From: JAFGFG01 sp964442905
GTDB taxonomy: Archaea; Aenigmatarchaeota; Aenigmatarchaeia; QMZP01; JAFGSV01
Direction: 5' to 3'
Assembly: GCA_964442905.1 (NCBI GenBank)
Contig: CAYUBD010000007.1
Coordinates: 1-32,835 of the forward strand
Length of the DNA stretch: 32,835 bases
Shown here: positions 23,452 through 31,842 of the stretch, piece after piece
Layout: every line of letters begins with the position of its first letter
How positions within the stretch are numbered: the stretch's first letter is position 1
Notes under the pieces: generated by a model
Told to the model about the DNA's origin: nothing
What the model saw: only the letters and a program-made list of their open reading frames with translations
Databases searched by the model: none
Position numbers and translations under genes: made by a program

Positions 23452-24993
23452 CTAATCAACGTACTTGATGCTGGGCATGGCATCCGTTGTCACGTTAAGT
23501 CCCAGATTTCTCAGCCCGGCCTCGTCGCCCTCTGTCGGCATATGGGTCGTATGCATCTCGCAGCCCCTCAGTTCCTTCAGCATTTCCAGGCATTTTTTCA
23601 GTTTGCTGTCGGAGGATATGCCTATCGACAGGGCTATGAGGGTCTCGCCTACGTCAAGGCTCTCGGATGATTCCCCAAGGGTTTCGGTCTTCAGCTTGTT
23701 AACAGACTCTATTACGGACGGCGGGAGAAGATGGACTTCATCAGGTATGCCGGACATGACCTTTATGGCATTGAGAATGGCTGCGGATTCTGCGTGCAGG
23801 AGAGGTGAGTTCTTGCCTGTGACTATCTTACCGTCAGGCAACTGAAGGGCAGCCCCGCAAAAGATGCCTTTGTTCCCCTTTCCGGTCTTAGCCGCATCCT
23901 CAGCTGCTTTCCTAGCAGGCCCGACAACCGTCCTGTCCTCTTCCTTCACCCCAGCCTTCTTCATTATCGTCTCTATCCTTACAAGTGTCCCAGGGACCTC
24001 AATCCCTGTGAAAACCTCCTTCTTGTACCTGAAATATCTGCGTACGATCTCCTGCTTTGCGGCCTCCCTGACAGCCGCATCATTGACTATCCCGGCCGCT
24101 GCCATGTTGACACCCATGTCAGTAGGCGATTTGTACTGGACGTCCTTTCCGGATATCCTTTTGATTATCTTCCGCAGCAGTTCGAAGTTCTCTATATCCC
24201 TGTTGTAGTTCACGGCCTCGGTTCCGTACGCTTCCCTGTGGAACGGGTCTATCATGTTGACGTCGCCCAGATCGGCTGTCGCCGCCTCGTATGCAGTGTT
24301 GACCGGATGATTGAGAGGGAGGTTCCATATCGGGAATGTCTCGAACTTGGCGAATCCTGATCCTGTTCCATTCTTGTGCTCATGGTAAATCTGCGTGAGG
24401 CAGAATGACATCTTCCCGCTGCCTCCGCCAGGTCCGGTGATGACGACTATGGGCTTGTCGATCTCAACGTATGGCTGGGAGCCGTACCCTTTCTTGCTCA
24501 CAACAACGTCGATGTTGTTGGGATACCCCTTAATTTCGCGGTGAACATAGACCATTATGCCAAGATTTTCGATCATTCTCTTGAATTTCCTGGCTCTCTC
24601 CTCGCCCTCGAACCTCGTTATCACAACGGCATGGACGGGAAGACCTCTCTCCCTGAGGTCGCTTATGTCCTTCAGTGTCTGCTGGTCGTAGGTGAGGCCA
24701 AAATCGAATCTTACCTTGCCTTTTTCTATGTCCTTGGCACCGACGCAGATGACAATGGCGAGGTCTTTTTTCAGCTTCTGGAACATCTTGACCTTGGCCT
24801 CCGGATCATAGCCCGGAAGAACCCTGGCAGCATGATAATCATAGCAAAGCTTGCCGCCGAATTCCAGATACAGCTTCTTGCCGAATCTCTGAACCCTCTT
24901 CTGAATGGCATTTGTCTGGGCGTCAATGTATTTCCGGGTATCGAACCCTAGAACATGTCCGTTCCTTTTTGTTGCAGGTAAGTTTTCTGGCAT
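23452..24993 (-). CDS. UPF0371/DUF1846 family protein
   Basis: The 513-aa protein is a clear UPF0371 (DUF1846) member: FDTRKYIDAQTNAIQKRVQR, YLEFGGKLCYDYHAARVLPG, AIVICVGAKDIEKGKVRFDF, PIVVITGPGGGSGKMSFCLT, FAKFETFPIWNLPLNHPVN and AYEAATADLGDVNMIDPFHR. The middle block with GPGGGSGKM resembles a nucleotide-binding loop. The family is best known from Firmicutes and its reaction is not established. I start at ATG 24993 (MPENLPATK) rather than ATG 25029, because a TATA box (TTTATAATCT on the minus strand, 25011-25020) lies inside the extra segment, 24 nt upstream of 24993. Its appearance next to tbp in an archaeon suggests either an old shared gene or transfer from bacteria. Confidence 0.9.
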   Translation of the reverse strand: MPENLPATKRNGHVLGFDTRKYIDAQTNAIQKRVQRFGKKLYLEFGGKLCYDYHAARVLPGYDPEAKVKMFQKLKKDLAIVICVGAKDIEKGKVRFDFGLTYDQQTLKDISDLRERGLPVHAVVITRFEGEERARKFKRMIENLGIMVYVHREIKGYPNNIDVVVSKKGYGSQPYVEIDKPIVVITGPGGGSGKMSFCLTQIYHEHKNGTGSGFAKFETFPIWNLPLNHPVNTAYEAATADLGDVNMIDPFHREAYGTEAVNYNRDIENFELLRKIIKRISGKDVQYKSPTDMGVNMAAAGIVNDAAVREAAKQEIVRRYFRYKKEVFTGIEVPGTLVRIETIMKKAGVKEEDRTVVGPARKAAEDAAKTGKGNKGIFCGAALQLPDGKIVTGKNSPLLHAESAAILNAIKVMSGIPDEVHLLPPSVIESVNKLKTETLGESSESLDVGETLIALSIGISSDSKLKKCLEMLKELRGCEMHTTHMPTEGDEAGLRNLGLNVTTDAMPSIKYVD

Positions 24994-25010
24994 GATAACT
25001 TTTGCCGGAA

Positions 25011-25020
25011 AGATTATAAA
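25011..25020 (-). promoter_or_regulatory. TATA box of the DUF1846 gene, just after tbp
   Basis: TTTATAATCT on the minus strand, centred about 24 nt before ATG 24993. It decides the start codon of the DUF1846 gene and shows that this gene can be transcribed independently of tbp. Confidence 0.6.
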
Positions 25021-25025
25021 AATTT

Positions 25026-25595
25026 TCAAGCCGCGATTGGATTGACCGTGAGTCCAAGGTCTTCAAGCTTTTCGCCGAAGCGCCCAAGCGCAGTGTGTAT
25101 GTCTTCCTGATTCCTTGAGCCCGTGCAGATTATCTTGCCCGTGCCGAACAGAAGGAAAGCCACCCTTGGTTCGGCCAGCCTGAAAACAAGTCCAGGGAAT
25201 GACTCCGGTTCGTATTCGCTGTTCTCCAGTGCGATCGCAATCTCATCGAGTGCCAGTTTCTCTTTTGCCTCTATTTGTGTTGATGCTACTATGTTCTCAA
25301 CCCTGAGATCGTATTTCTTGGGTATATCTATTCCGAGAGCACGCAGGTCACAGACCACCTTCTCGACAGCAACCTTGGCTCTGTCAATGCTCCTTGCGCC
25401 GGTGCAGACGATCTTCCCTGAGGAGAATATGAGAGCAGCGGTCTTCGGGTCTCTTATCCTGTAGATGACGCCCGGGAATGACTCCGGTGCATATTCTGCA
25501 GATTCCAGCTCCTGGGAAATTTTTTCCAGTGTTATGTCCTTTCCCAGAGTGGCAAAAACCACCACATTCTCTACTTTCACATTGAATCCTGACAT
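25026..25595 (-). CDS. tbp: TATA-binding protein
   Basis: The 189-aa protein consists of the two tandem TBP lobes. Lobe 1 runs from VKVENVVVFATLGKDITLEK through ESFPGVIYRIRDPKTAALIF to SSGKIVCTGARSIDRAKVAV. Lobe 2 runs from LRVENIVASTQIEAKEKLAL through ESFPGLVFRLAEPRVAFLLF to GTGKIICTGSRNQED. The Phe pairs that kink DNA (ESFPG and AALIF/AFLLF) are present in both. TBP binds TATA boxes and, with TFB, recruits RNA polymerase. The short C-terminus (TVNPIAA) lacks the acidic tail some archaea have. A TATA-like GAATTATAGC lies about 28 nt upstream on the minus strand; GGATATAAAGG at 25603-25613, only some 14 nt before the ATG, may be an autoregulatory TBP site. Confidence 0.97.
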   Translation of the reverse strand: MSGFNVKVENVVVFATLGKDITLEKISQELESAEYAPESFPGVIYRIRDPKTAALIFSSGKIVCTGARSIDRAKVAVEKVVCDLRALGIDIPKKYDLRVENIVASTQIEAKEKLALDEIAIALENSEYEPESFPGLVFRLAEPRVAFLLFGTGKIICTGSRNQEDIHTALGRFGEKLEDLGLTVNPIAA

Positions 25596-25667
25596 GCTAA
25601 AAACCTTTATATCCGATTGCTATAATTCTAACCATAAGTTTTTTAAAGGGTAAACCACGGTGTTTTC
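25596..25667. promoter_or_regulatory. Divergent promoter region between tbp and NMN adenylyltransferase
   Basis: On the plus strand TTTTTTAAAG at 25639-25648 is about 25 nt before ATG 25668. On the minus strand AATTATAGC near 25623 is about 28 nt before ATG 25595, with a second TATA match (GATATAAAG) overlapping the expected tbp start site. Confidence 0.45.
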
Positions 25668-26168
25668 ATGGCAAAAGCGTTACTAGTCGGTAGATTCCAG
25701 CCGTTCCATAACGGACATCTTTCCCTTATAGAGAGCATTGCAAAGAGGTATGAGAAAATCTGTATAATAATAGGTTCTGCCACGGAGAGCAACACGCCAA
25801 AAAATCCATTCACTGCCGAAGAAAGGGGAGAGATGATCAAGCGCGCGCTTAAGTCCAGGAATATAGCGAACTTCGAGATAGGCTCAGTCGAGGATTTTCA
25901 TGATGACAGGCTCTGGACAGGTGCCATAAAGATGTCATTCAAATTCGATGTTGTTTACTCACGGAACAACTGGACGATTGACTGCTTCCGAAGGAACGGT
26001 GTAAAGGCCAGAAAGCATAAGTTCTACCATGAGAGGAAGTACAGCGGGAAGGAGATACGGAAGAGGATTGTGAAAGGCATATCATGGAAGGAGTCAGTTC
26101 CCAATGAAGTTTACGATTACATAAAGAGCATCAAAGGTGAAGAGCGGGTAAAAAGGCTTTCAAAATGA
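25668..26168 (+). CDS. nadM: Nicotinamide-nucleotide adenylyltransferase (archaeal NadM type)
   Basis: The 166-aa protein carries the nucleotidyltransferase signature LVGRFQPFHNGHLSLIESIA with the H-x-G-H motif, and IIIGSATESNTPKNPFTAEE with the T-x-x-NPF/FT-x-ER pattern of archaeal NMN adenylyltransferases. The end has KYSGKEIRKRIVKG, matching the usual SGxxIR motif. It makes NAD+ from NMN and ATP. Length is typical (about 170). The stop codon overlaps the following start by 4 nt (ATGA at 26165-26168), so this gene is the first of a packed five-gene run. Confidence 0.93.
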   Translation: MAKALLVGRFQPFHNGHLSLIESIAKRYEKICIIIGSATESNTPKNPFTAEERGEMIKRALKSRNIANFEIGSVEDFHDDRLWTGAIKMSFKFDVVYSRNNWTIDCFRRNGVKARKHKFYHERKYSGKEIRKRIVKGISWKESVPNEVYDYIKSIKGEERVKRLSK

Positions 26169-27454
26169 TTATGAACAGGATATTGATGTTTCTGTTAATC
26201 GTTGGTCTATTGCCTTCGGTGCATGCTGCAACAGTTGAGACGTTCGTCTCCCCTGACTCATCGTTTTCAGCACTCTCCGATTTCATAGGCGCTGCGGACA
26301 GCACGCTCTTCATATCTTCCTACACATTCAGTTCCCCTGAAATAACGCAGATGTTGACAGAAAAGAAAAATAATGATATTGAAATTGGCATCATCGTAGA
26401 GAAAAGCCCCGCAGGCGGGATGTCTGACTATCAGTTGGCATCGCTGTGCGCACTCTATGTGAAAAACATAACGATTGTGCTATACGACGGGCCGCTCAGG
26501 TACATGCATGCAAAGTATATCATAAGGGACGGGACATCAGCGCTGATAACCAGCGAGAACTTCGGCTATTCAGGATTCATGCCGGGAGGCGAGTACGGCA
26601 ACCGGGGCTGGGGAGCTATAGTGGACGGTGAAATCGTGGATGAGCTCCTGGAGATATACACCGAAGACAGCGCGGACTCTGTTCCCTTCACATGCGAGCC
26701 AGGCAAATACGTGCTTAACAGGTGGGACCCCGCGGGCGCATACAATCCGGTTTTCGTGAGTAAGGTTTACACAGACCAGAAGGTCGATCTGATATATTCG
26801 CCGGACTCAATCGATGAACTGCTCTCGCTGATAAACTCGGCTGAGGAGTCAGTCGATGTCCAGGAGTTCTACATCTATACCCACTGGGGTTCGCCGACAT
26901 ATGATTCCGTTGAAAGTTCTCCTAATCCCCTCCTTGAGGCGCTGATAGACAAAGCAAGGAACGGTGTTGAAGTGAGGATACTCCTTGACTCCACATATTA
27001 CAACATGGACGATGAGAAGAATGTAAGCAATTATAACACTATCATATATGTCAACAACATCAGCGAAAATGAGAATCTTCCGCTTGAAGCAGCAGCAATG
27101 GACCTTGACTTTCACGGCATCTCGACTGTACACAACAAGGGGGTAATCGTGGATGGGGATATGGTCCTCGTATCAAGCATCAACTGGAACGAGAACAGTG
27201 TCATGAACAACCGGGAGACCGGTGTCATAATAGAGGGTGATGCTGCAGGCTATTACAAAGATATTTTCGAGCATGACTGGGAAAGCGCTCTGAAGATAGA
27301 TCCAAACGGTGGCCGTTCGAGGGTTACTTCAGGTACAGAGAAGGGAATAGACGATTATGGAATCGGATTCGCTCCTGCCATGGTGTCACTGGCAGCGCTG
27401 GCGCTCGTAATTTTATATTTCCGGAGAAGAAAAACTTCTAAGGTGTTTTTGTGA
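26165..27454 (+). CDS. Secreted, membrane-anchored phospholipase D-superfamily protein
   Basis: The 429-aa protein has a signal peptide (ILMFLLIVGLLPSVHAA), two PLD-like half domains and a C-terminal transmembrane helix (FAPAMVSLAALALVILYF) with a basic tail (RRRKTSK). The first HKD motif is MHAKYIIRDGTSALITSENF, the second VHNKGVIVDGDMVLVSSINW, each with H-x-K-x4-D followed by S/T-x-N. Both active-site halves appear intact, so it is probably an active phosphodiesterase on the outer face of the membrane, acting on lipid or nucleic acid. It starts inside the stop of nadM (ATG 26165; ATG 26171 is an alternative) and its own stop overlaps the next start, so translation is coupled. Confidence 0.85.
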   Translation: MIMNRILMFLLIVGLLPSVHAATVETFVSPDSSFSALSDFIGAADSTLFISSYTFSSPEITQMLTEKKNNDIEIGIIVEKSPAGGMSDYQLASLCALYVKNITIVLYDGPLRYMHAKYIIRDGTSALITSENFGYSGFMPGGEYGNRGWGAIVDGEIVDELLEIYTEDSADSVPFTCEPGKYVLNRWDPAGAYNPVFVSKVYTDQKVDLIYSPDSIDELLSLINSAEESVDVQEFYIYTHWGSPTYDSVESSPNPLLEALIDKARNGVEVRILLDSTYYNMDDEKNVSNYNTIIYVNNISENENLPLEAAAMDLDFHGISTVHNKGVIVDGDMVLVSSINWNENSVMNNRETGVIIEGDAAGYYKDIFEHDWESALKIDPNGGRSRVTSGTEKGIDDYGIGFAPAMVSLAALALVILYFRRRKTSKVFL

Positions 27455-28848
27455 AAACCGATCTGAGCAACCCGGAAAGCAACGTGGCTGTCTGCACACT
27501 ATGGACGCAGGCAGGACAGATAGACATACCAAAAGAAAGATTCGCCATAAAGGGCAACCTCTATTCCGGGAACGGCATAAAGCATATGCTCAGGACTCTT
27601 CTCGCCAATCCGGTAATAAGGTATATGATTGTCTGCGGCAATGACAGGACAGGAAGTGGGGATGATCTGGTAAGCCTTTTCGATAATGGCGTCGATGATG
27701 AAGGTACAATAGCAGGGACCAAGATCAGGCTTGATGGAAAGCTGACACGTGATATCGTGGAAATCGTCCGGAAGAACGTGAAGCTGTTAGACATGCGCGG
27801 AAAGGAAGCAGGCATTGAAGAGCTGATAGACTCGCTTGAAAAACTGCCCCCGTACGGAGAGCCCGTAATTGTTGAGGAGGAGAACGATAAATCGTCATCG
27901 ATGTCCGTAAAGGATGTTTCCGGTTTCAGACTGGAAGCGGAAACAATATCAGATGCATGGCTGAAGGTCGTGGACATTGTCATGAAATTCGGTGAGGGAA
28001 AGAAAAGCGAGCACGATGTCCTACAGAAGGAAGTGCTCAACATAATGACCGTGATTAACGACACGGGTGACATAGAGGACTGGCTCCCGTTTGACAGTCA
28101 TGACATCGGGAAGTATTACGAGACCTTTTTCGGCACAGGTGATGACAAGGGACTGAGCTACACATACGGAAAGCGGCTTTTCAAATACATAATGTCCGGG
28201 AGCGAAGAGAAATGGGAAAAGGAGGCCCATGCAACGTTCGACCAGATAGAGAATGCGGTGAACCATCTGAGAAAAGCGCCCCACACGAGAAGGGCCGCGG
28301 CATTCACATGGAGCATTAAGGATGACAGCATGTCAGAGAATCCGCCGTGCCTCACCCAGATAACATGGAACATAAAGTATGGTAAGCTGTTCCAGACGGC
28401 GGTCTTCCGTTCGCATGATATGTTCAGCGGATGGCCAATGAACGCGTTCGCTCTCAGGGAGCTCCAGAACATGATGTCGAAGGACCTTAAAGTGGAGATG
28501 GGTCACCTGACGATAATATCGAACTCTGCTCACATATACGAAAACAATTTCACTCAGGCAACGGAGATTATCAAGAAATACTTCACATGCAAAAGGGAGC
28601 CTTTCATGGAGGACAGGCTCGGATATTTCACCATAAAAATCAAGGACGGAGAAATAATCGTGAATCATCTTCTTACTGACCATGTGAAAACATCCTTCAG
28701 CTTCAGCGGCAGTAAAGCTGAAGAGATTTACAAGATGATAATGCATGAGGGTCTTGTGTCAAGGCCGGAGCATGCTGCATATCTCGGAAAGGAGCTTGGA
28801 AGGGCAGAAGAGGCGCTTAAATCAGGGAAGGAATATATACAGGAGTGA
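27451..28848 (+). CDS. thyA: Thymidylate synthase with N-terminal DUF4346-like domain
   Basis: The 465-aa product begins with GTG at 27451, inside the upstream stop (GTGA), with AAGGTG as a ribosome-binding site. Residues 1 to about 165 resemble the DUF4346 domain found before archaeal thymidylate synthases and related to methyltransferase subunit A: NVAVCTLWTQAGQIDIPKER and RYMIVCGNDRTGSGDDLVSL. The rest is ThyA-like, with the catalytic cysteine in NPPCLTQITWNIKYGK at Cys300, FRSHDMFSGWPMNAFALREL, and NSAHIYENNF near the end. It makes dTMP from dUMP using a folate-type cofactor. In archaea that cofactor may be a pterin other than tetrahydrofolate, and the N-terminal domain may help bind it; this is inference. 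Confidence 0.85.
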   Translation: MKTDLSNPESNVAVCTLWTQAGQIDIPKERFAIKGNLYSGNGIKHMLRTLLANPVIRYMIVCGNDRTGSGDDLVSLFDNGVDDEGTIAGTKIRLDGKLTRDIVEIVRKNVKLLDMRGKEAGIEELIDSLEKLPPYGEPVIVEEENDKSSSMSVKDVSGFRLEAETISDAWLKVVDIVMKFGEGKKSEHDVLQKEVLNIMTVINDTGDIEDWLPFDSHDIGKYYETFFGTGDDKGLSYTYGKRLFKYIMSGSEEKWEKEAHATFDQIENAVNHLRKAPHTRRAAAFTWSIKDDSMSENPPCLTQITWNIKYGKLFQTAVFRSHDMFSGWPMNAFALRELQNMMSKDLKVEMGHLTIISNSAHIYENNFTQATEIIKKYFTCKREPFMEDRLGYFTIKIKDGEIIVNHLLTDHVKTSFSFSGSKAEEIYKMIMHEGLVSRPEHAAYLGKELGRAEEALKSGKEYIQE

Positions 28849-28852
28849 TGTT

Positions 28853-29413
28853 ATGACAGCCAAGGATGGACTGGAAATCGAGGTGAAGTTCCGCATAGGG
28901 GATACGAAGCCATATGAGGAAAAGCTCAGAAACTTGGGCGCCAAACTGATAGAATCCGGTCTCGAGAGAAATATAAAGTACACGGGTAATGGACTTGAGA
29001 AAAGCAAAGACCTTCTCAGGCTCAGAACCTATTGCGGGTCTACGATAATAGCGCATAAATCAAAGCCAAAGAACACGCCAAAGCATCTTAAGGTCCGGGA
29101 AGAGACCGAGACAAACGTGGACAACTTCGAGAACATGAAAAAGATATTGGAGCGTCTCGGTTATGAGAAGGCATGGATATACGAAAAGAAAAGACAGGTG
29201 TGGATTCTGGACGGAGTCGAAGTGCTCATAGACGAGCTTCCACTGATAGGCAACTTCATTGAGATAGAAGCTAATGAAGATGAGATAATATCAACTGCAG
29301 AAAAGCTCGGTTTTGATATGAAAGACGCTTCATCCACAAATTATGGTGAATTGTACAAAAAGTGGCGGGAAGCCAGGGGACTGCCGAAAGAGGACCTGAT
29401 TTTTAAGGAGTAA
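28853..29413 (+). CDS. CYTH domain protein (class IV adenylyl cyclase/thiamine-triphosphatase-like)
   Basis: The 186-aa protein starts at ATG 28853, preceded by the SD-like AGGAGTGAT at 28841-28849, which overlaps the thyA stop. An upstream frame beginning at 28745 overlaps thyA and is not needed. The CYTH signature ExExK is present as EIEVKF (residues 8-13), and later strands with alternating charged residues (LLRLRTYCGSTIIAHKSK, TPKHLKVREETETNV, VWILDGVEVLIDELPLIGNF, IEIEANEDEI) form the expected tunnel. The family acts on triphosphates: cAMP synthesis, thiamine triphosphate or polyphosphate hydrolysis. Archaeal members are mostly uncharacterised. Linkage with thyA and nadM suggests nucleotide metabolism. 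Confidence 0.9.
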   Translation: MTAKDGLEIEVKFRIGDTKPYEEKLRNLGAKLIESGLERNIKYTGNGLEKSKDLLRLRTYCGSTIIAHKSKPKNTPKHLKVREETETNVDNFENMKKILERLGYEKAWIYEKKRQVWILDGVEVLIDELPLIGNFIEIEANEDEIISTAEKLGFDMKDASSTNYGELYKKWREARGLPKEDLIFKE

Positions 29414-29414
29414 A

Positions 29415-30530
29415 ATGATAGAAGAAGAAAATCTCGTGGAGAACCTCCAGAGTCTTATTAAGATACAGAGTTTCAAGGACTCTCTCGGTGTATCGAAATG
29501 GATAAAGAATGAATTGGAGGGTTTCGGTTATGTGGTCTGGTCTGATGAAGACGGCAACCTGATAACCGAGACAGGTGATGGTCCGGGATTCATACTCAAT
29601 GCGCATATGGACACAGTGGAGGCAGGCGATGGATGGAAGCATGATCCGTTCGGCGGAGAGACAGTGGGTAACAAAATTTACGGCCGCGGCTCATCAGACT
29701 GCAAGGCCGGGATATCATCCATGATAGAGATAGCACGCATTCTGAAACTTAACCCCCCAAAGAAGCGCATTGTATTTGCATTCACTGCATATGAAGAAGG
29801 GCAGCCACCTGAGAAGAACGGCCTTCTGAAAATACTTCCGAGGCTCAAGAACATAGAGAAAGGGCTGATACTGGAACCTACAATGAAGGGGAACGTGATG
29901 GGGATAGGTGTGGGATGCAGAGGAGGCATAGGATATATCATTGAGATACTGGGCAAAAGAGGGCACAGCGCCTACGCATCGAACGATGAGAACCCCATAT
30001 ACAAGTTTCCGGCATTTCTGGAAGAGCTCAAGCGCCTGCCTCAAAAGACGATGAAAATAGACATAACCAATGAAACTATATCAGACAAGAACAGCGTAAC
30101 CGAGATATGCGCTAAGGAAGGCCCCAACGTGGTGCCGTCAAAATGCGTGGTTTCAGTTGACAGGCGCTCGCTGCCTGACGAGAGGCCCGGGGAGTTCAGG
30201 CCGCAGATCGAGAAGATATGCAGGAAGGGGTTCGGAAAGGGCTACACGATCAATGAGGTCAGGGGCATCCAGGGATACCTCTTCGACGACAGCAAGTTCC
30301 TCGGCGAATGCGTGAAAGCCGTAGAATCCACAGGCATGAAGCCGAACCCGCGCTTCGAGAAAGCGAGGATAGACGCTACCATACTCTACAACTTCGCAAA
30401 GATAGGGGCATTCATGATGGGTCCAGGCGAAATCGAGCAGGCTCATCAGCTTGACGAGCACTGCGACATAGGTGGTCTGGTGAAAGCCACAGAAGCCGTG
30501 CTGAACGTTATACTTTTTAATCACGAATGA
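29415..30530 (+). CDS. M20-family metallohydrolase (ArgE/DapE/LysK-like)
   Basis: The 371-aa protein has the M20 metal site in order: LNAHMDTVEAG with His64 and Asp66, GRGSSDCKAGISSM with Asp95, FAFTAYEEGQ with Glu127-Glu128, LILEPTMKGN with the next ligand Glu, and QAHQLDEHCDIGGLV near the end with the final His. The intervening lid domain (about 170-280) is present. Members cleave amide bonds in N-acylated amino acids or short peptides; the substrate cannot be assigned. No LysW carrier is encoded here, so a LysW-hydrolase role has no local support. It starts 2 nt after the CYTH stop and completes the run that begins with nadM. Confidence 0.88.
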   Translation: MIEEENLVENLQSLIKIQSFKDSLGVSKWIKNELEGFGYVVWSDEDGNLITETGDGPGFILNAHMDTVEAGDGWKHDPFGGETVGNKIYGRGSSDCKAGISSMIEIARILKLNPPKKRIVFAFTAYEEGQPPEKNGLLKILPRLKNIEKGLILEPTMKGNVMGIGVGCRGGIGYIIEILGKRGHSAYASNDENPIYKFPAFLEELKRLPQKTMKIDITNETISDKNSVTEICAKEGPNVVPSKCVVSVDRRSLPDERPGEFRPQIEKICRKGFGKGYTINEVRGIQGYLFDDSKFLGECVKAVESTGMKPNPRFEKARIDATILYNFAKIGAFMMGPGEIEQAHQLDEHCDIGGLVKATEAVLNVILFNHE

Positions 30531-30542
30531 GGAATTAGAATT

Positions 30543-31826
30543 ATGGAAAGGACGGTCATCACCGATATCGGAAAGAATGTGGGCAAGGAAGTGAAGCTTC
30601 AGGGATGGATATACAGGACAAGGTCCGGAAAAGATATCTCATTCGTCGTGCTGAGGGATTACTCCGGCACCGTCCAGTGTGTGGTCAAGGAAAAGGTCAA
30701 GGGCTTCAGGGACGCACAGAAGGCGCTTATGGAGTCTTCTGTTGAACTTAAAGGGAATGTTAAGAAGGACGAGAGAGCTCCAACAGGATACGAAGTCCAG
30801 GTTACTGATTTCAGGGTTGTAGGATTCGCAGACGATTTCCCTATAAAGGAACAGCAGAGTCCGGAACTGCTATTGGACTGGAGGCATCTGTGGATAAGAA
30901 GCCAGAAACTGAACAAGATATTCAAGATAAGGTCGACGATACTTGGGGCAATACATGAATATTTCCGCTCTTTGGATTTCTTTGAAATACAGTCACCGTC
31001 AATAACGACAATGGCATGTGAGGGAGGTTCAACGCTTTTCGAGATGAAGTACTTCGGACAGAAGGCTTACCTGACGCAGTCATGGCAGTTGCACGCCGAA
31101 GCGCTGACATCATCACTTGAAAAAATATACTGCATAGCGCCGAGCTTCAGGTCCGAGAAAAGCAGGACCAAGCATCATCTTGCTGAATACTGGCACGCAG
31201 AGGCTGAGTATGCATGGACAGACCATGAAAAGTCACTGAAGATACAGGAAGGTCTCATCTCACACATTGTCCAGATGTGCCTGACAAAGCACAGAAAGGA
31301 CCTTGAAGAACTTGGTGCTGATGTAAAGATGCTGGAGAAAGTCAAACCTCCGTTCACAAGGCTCCCGTACAAGAAAGTCATAGAACTGATGAAGAAGAAT
31401 GGAGTGAAAATGAAATGGGGTGATGACGTAACTGACCTCCAGCTTAGAGAACTTTCCAAGGATTTCGACAAGCCATACTTCATAACGAACTGGCCGAAGA
31501 ATTCAAAGCCGTTCTACATGCTTGAGAATCCGAAAGACCCAAAGACCGTTCTTAACGCTGACTGCATAGCGCCTGGTGAGTCAGGAGGCGAACTGATAGG
31601 CGGCTCAGCGAGGGAAACTGATCCGAAGAAAATCCTTGCAAATCTGAAGAGGGAAGGAACTGATCCGAAGAACTATGGATGGTACATGGACGTGAGGAGG
31701 TTCGGCTCTGTGCCTCATGCCGGATTCGGAATGGGCGTAGAGCGCCTTACCCAGTGGATATGCAACGTCGATCACATAAGGGACTGCATAGCATTCCCGC
31801 GGACCATAAACAGGGTTTATCCCTGA
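30543..31826 (+). CDS. asnS: Asparaginyl-tRNA synthetase
   Basis: The 427-aa class IIb synthetase has an N-terminal OB-fold anticodon-binding domain (VGKEVKLQGWIYRTRSGKDI, SFVVLRDYSGTVQCVV). The catalytic domain shows motif 1 around EYFRSLDFFEIQSPSI and motif 2 FRSEKSRTKHHLAEYWHAEA. Motif 3 is GFGMGVERLTQWICNVDHIR followed by DCIAFPRT. The YLTQSWQLHAEALTSSLEKI segment and the H-x-EAE after motif 2 favour AsnRS over archaeal AspRS, which has a YLAQSPQ-type sequence. The last helix (MDVRRFGSVPHAG) is typical. It charges tRNA-Asn directly, so at least this archaeon does not need to rely on the indirect transamidation route. A TATA-like ACTTTTTAATC lies inside the end of the M20 gene. Confidence 0.92.
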   Translation: MERTVITDIGKNVGKEVKLQGWIYRTRSGKDISFVVLRDYSGTVQCVVKEKVKGFRDAQKALMESSVELKGNVKKDERAPTGYEVQVTDFRVVGFADDFPIKEQQSPELLLDWRHLWIRSQKLNKIFKIRSTILGAIHEYFRSLDFFEIQSPSITTMACEGGSTLFEMKYFGQKAYLTQSWQLHAEALTSSLEKIYCIAPSFRSEKSRTKHHLAEYWHAEAEYAWTDHEKSLKIQEGLISHIVQMCLTKHRKDLEELGADVKMLEKVKPPFTRLPYKKVIELMKKNGVKMKWGDDVTDLQLRELSKDFDKPYFITNWPKNSKPFYMLENPKDPKTVLNADCIAPGESGGELIGGSARETDPKKILANLKREGTDPKNYGWYMDVRRFGSVPHAGFGMGVERLTQWICNVDHIRDCIAFPRTINRVYP

Positions 31827-31842
31827 AACGGCGCGAATTCTT

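Noticed and set aside
26165..27454. PLD-family protein as a toxin or defence nuclease
   Set aside because: It has its own signal peptide and membrane anchor, lies in a housekeeping-type run, and no immunity gene is next to it.
28745..28852. N-terminal extension of the CYTH protein
   Set aside because: It overlaps the end of thyA in another frame and a good SD precedes ATG 28853.
29415..30530. M20 hydrolase plus RimK-like ligases as a LysW-dependent lysine/arginine pathway
   Set aside because: No LysW carrier (short zinc-binding protein with an EDWGE-like end), LysZ, LysY or LysJ is present, and the M20 gene is 16 kb from the ligases.
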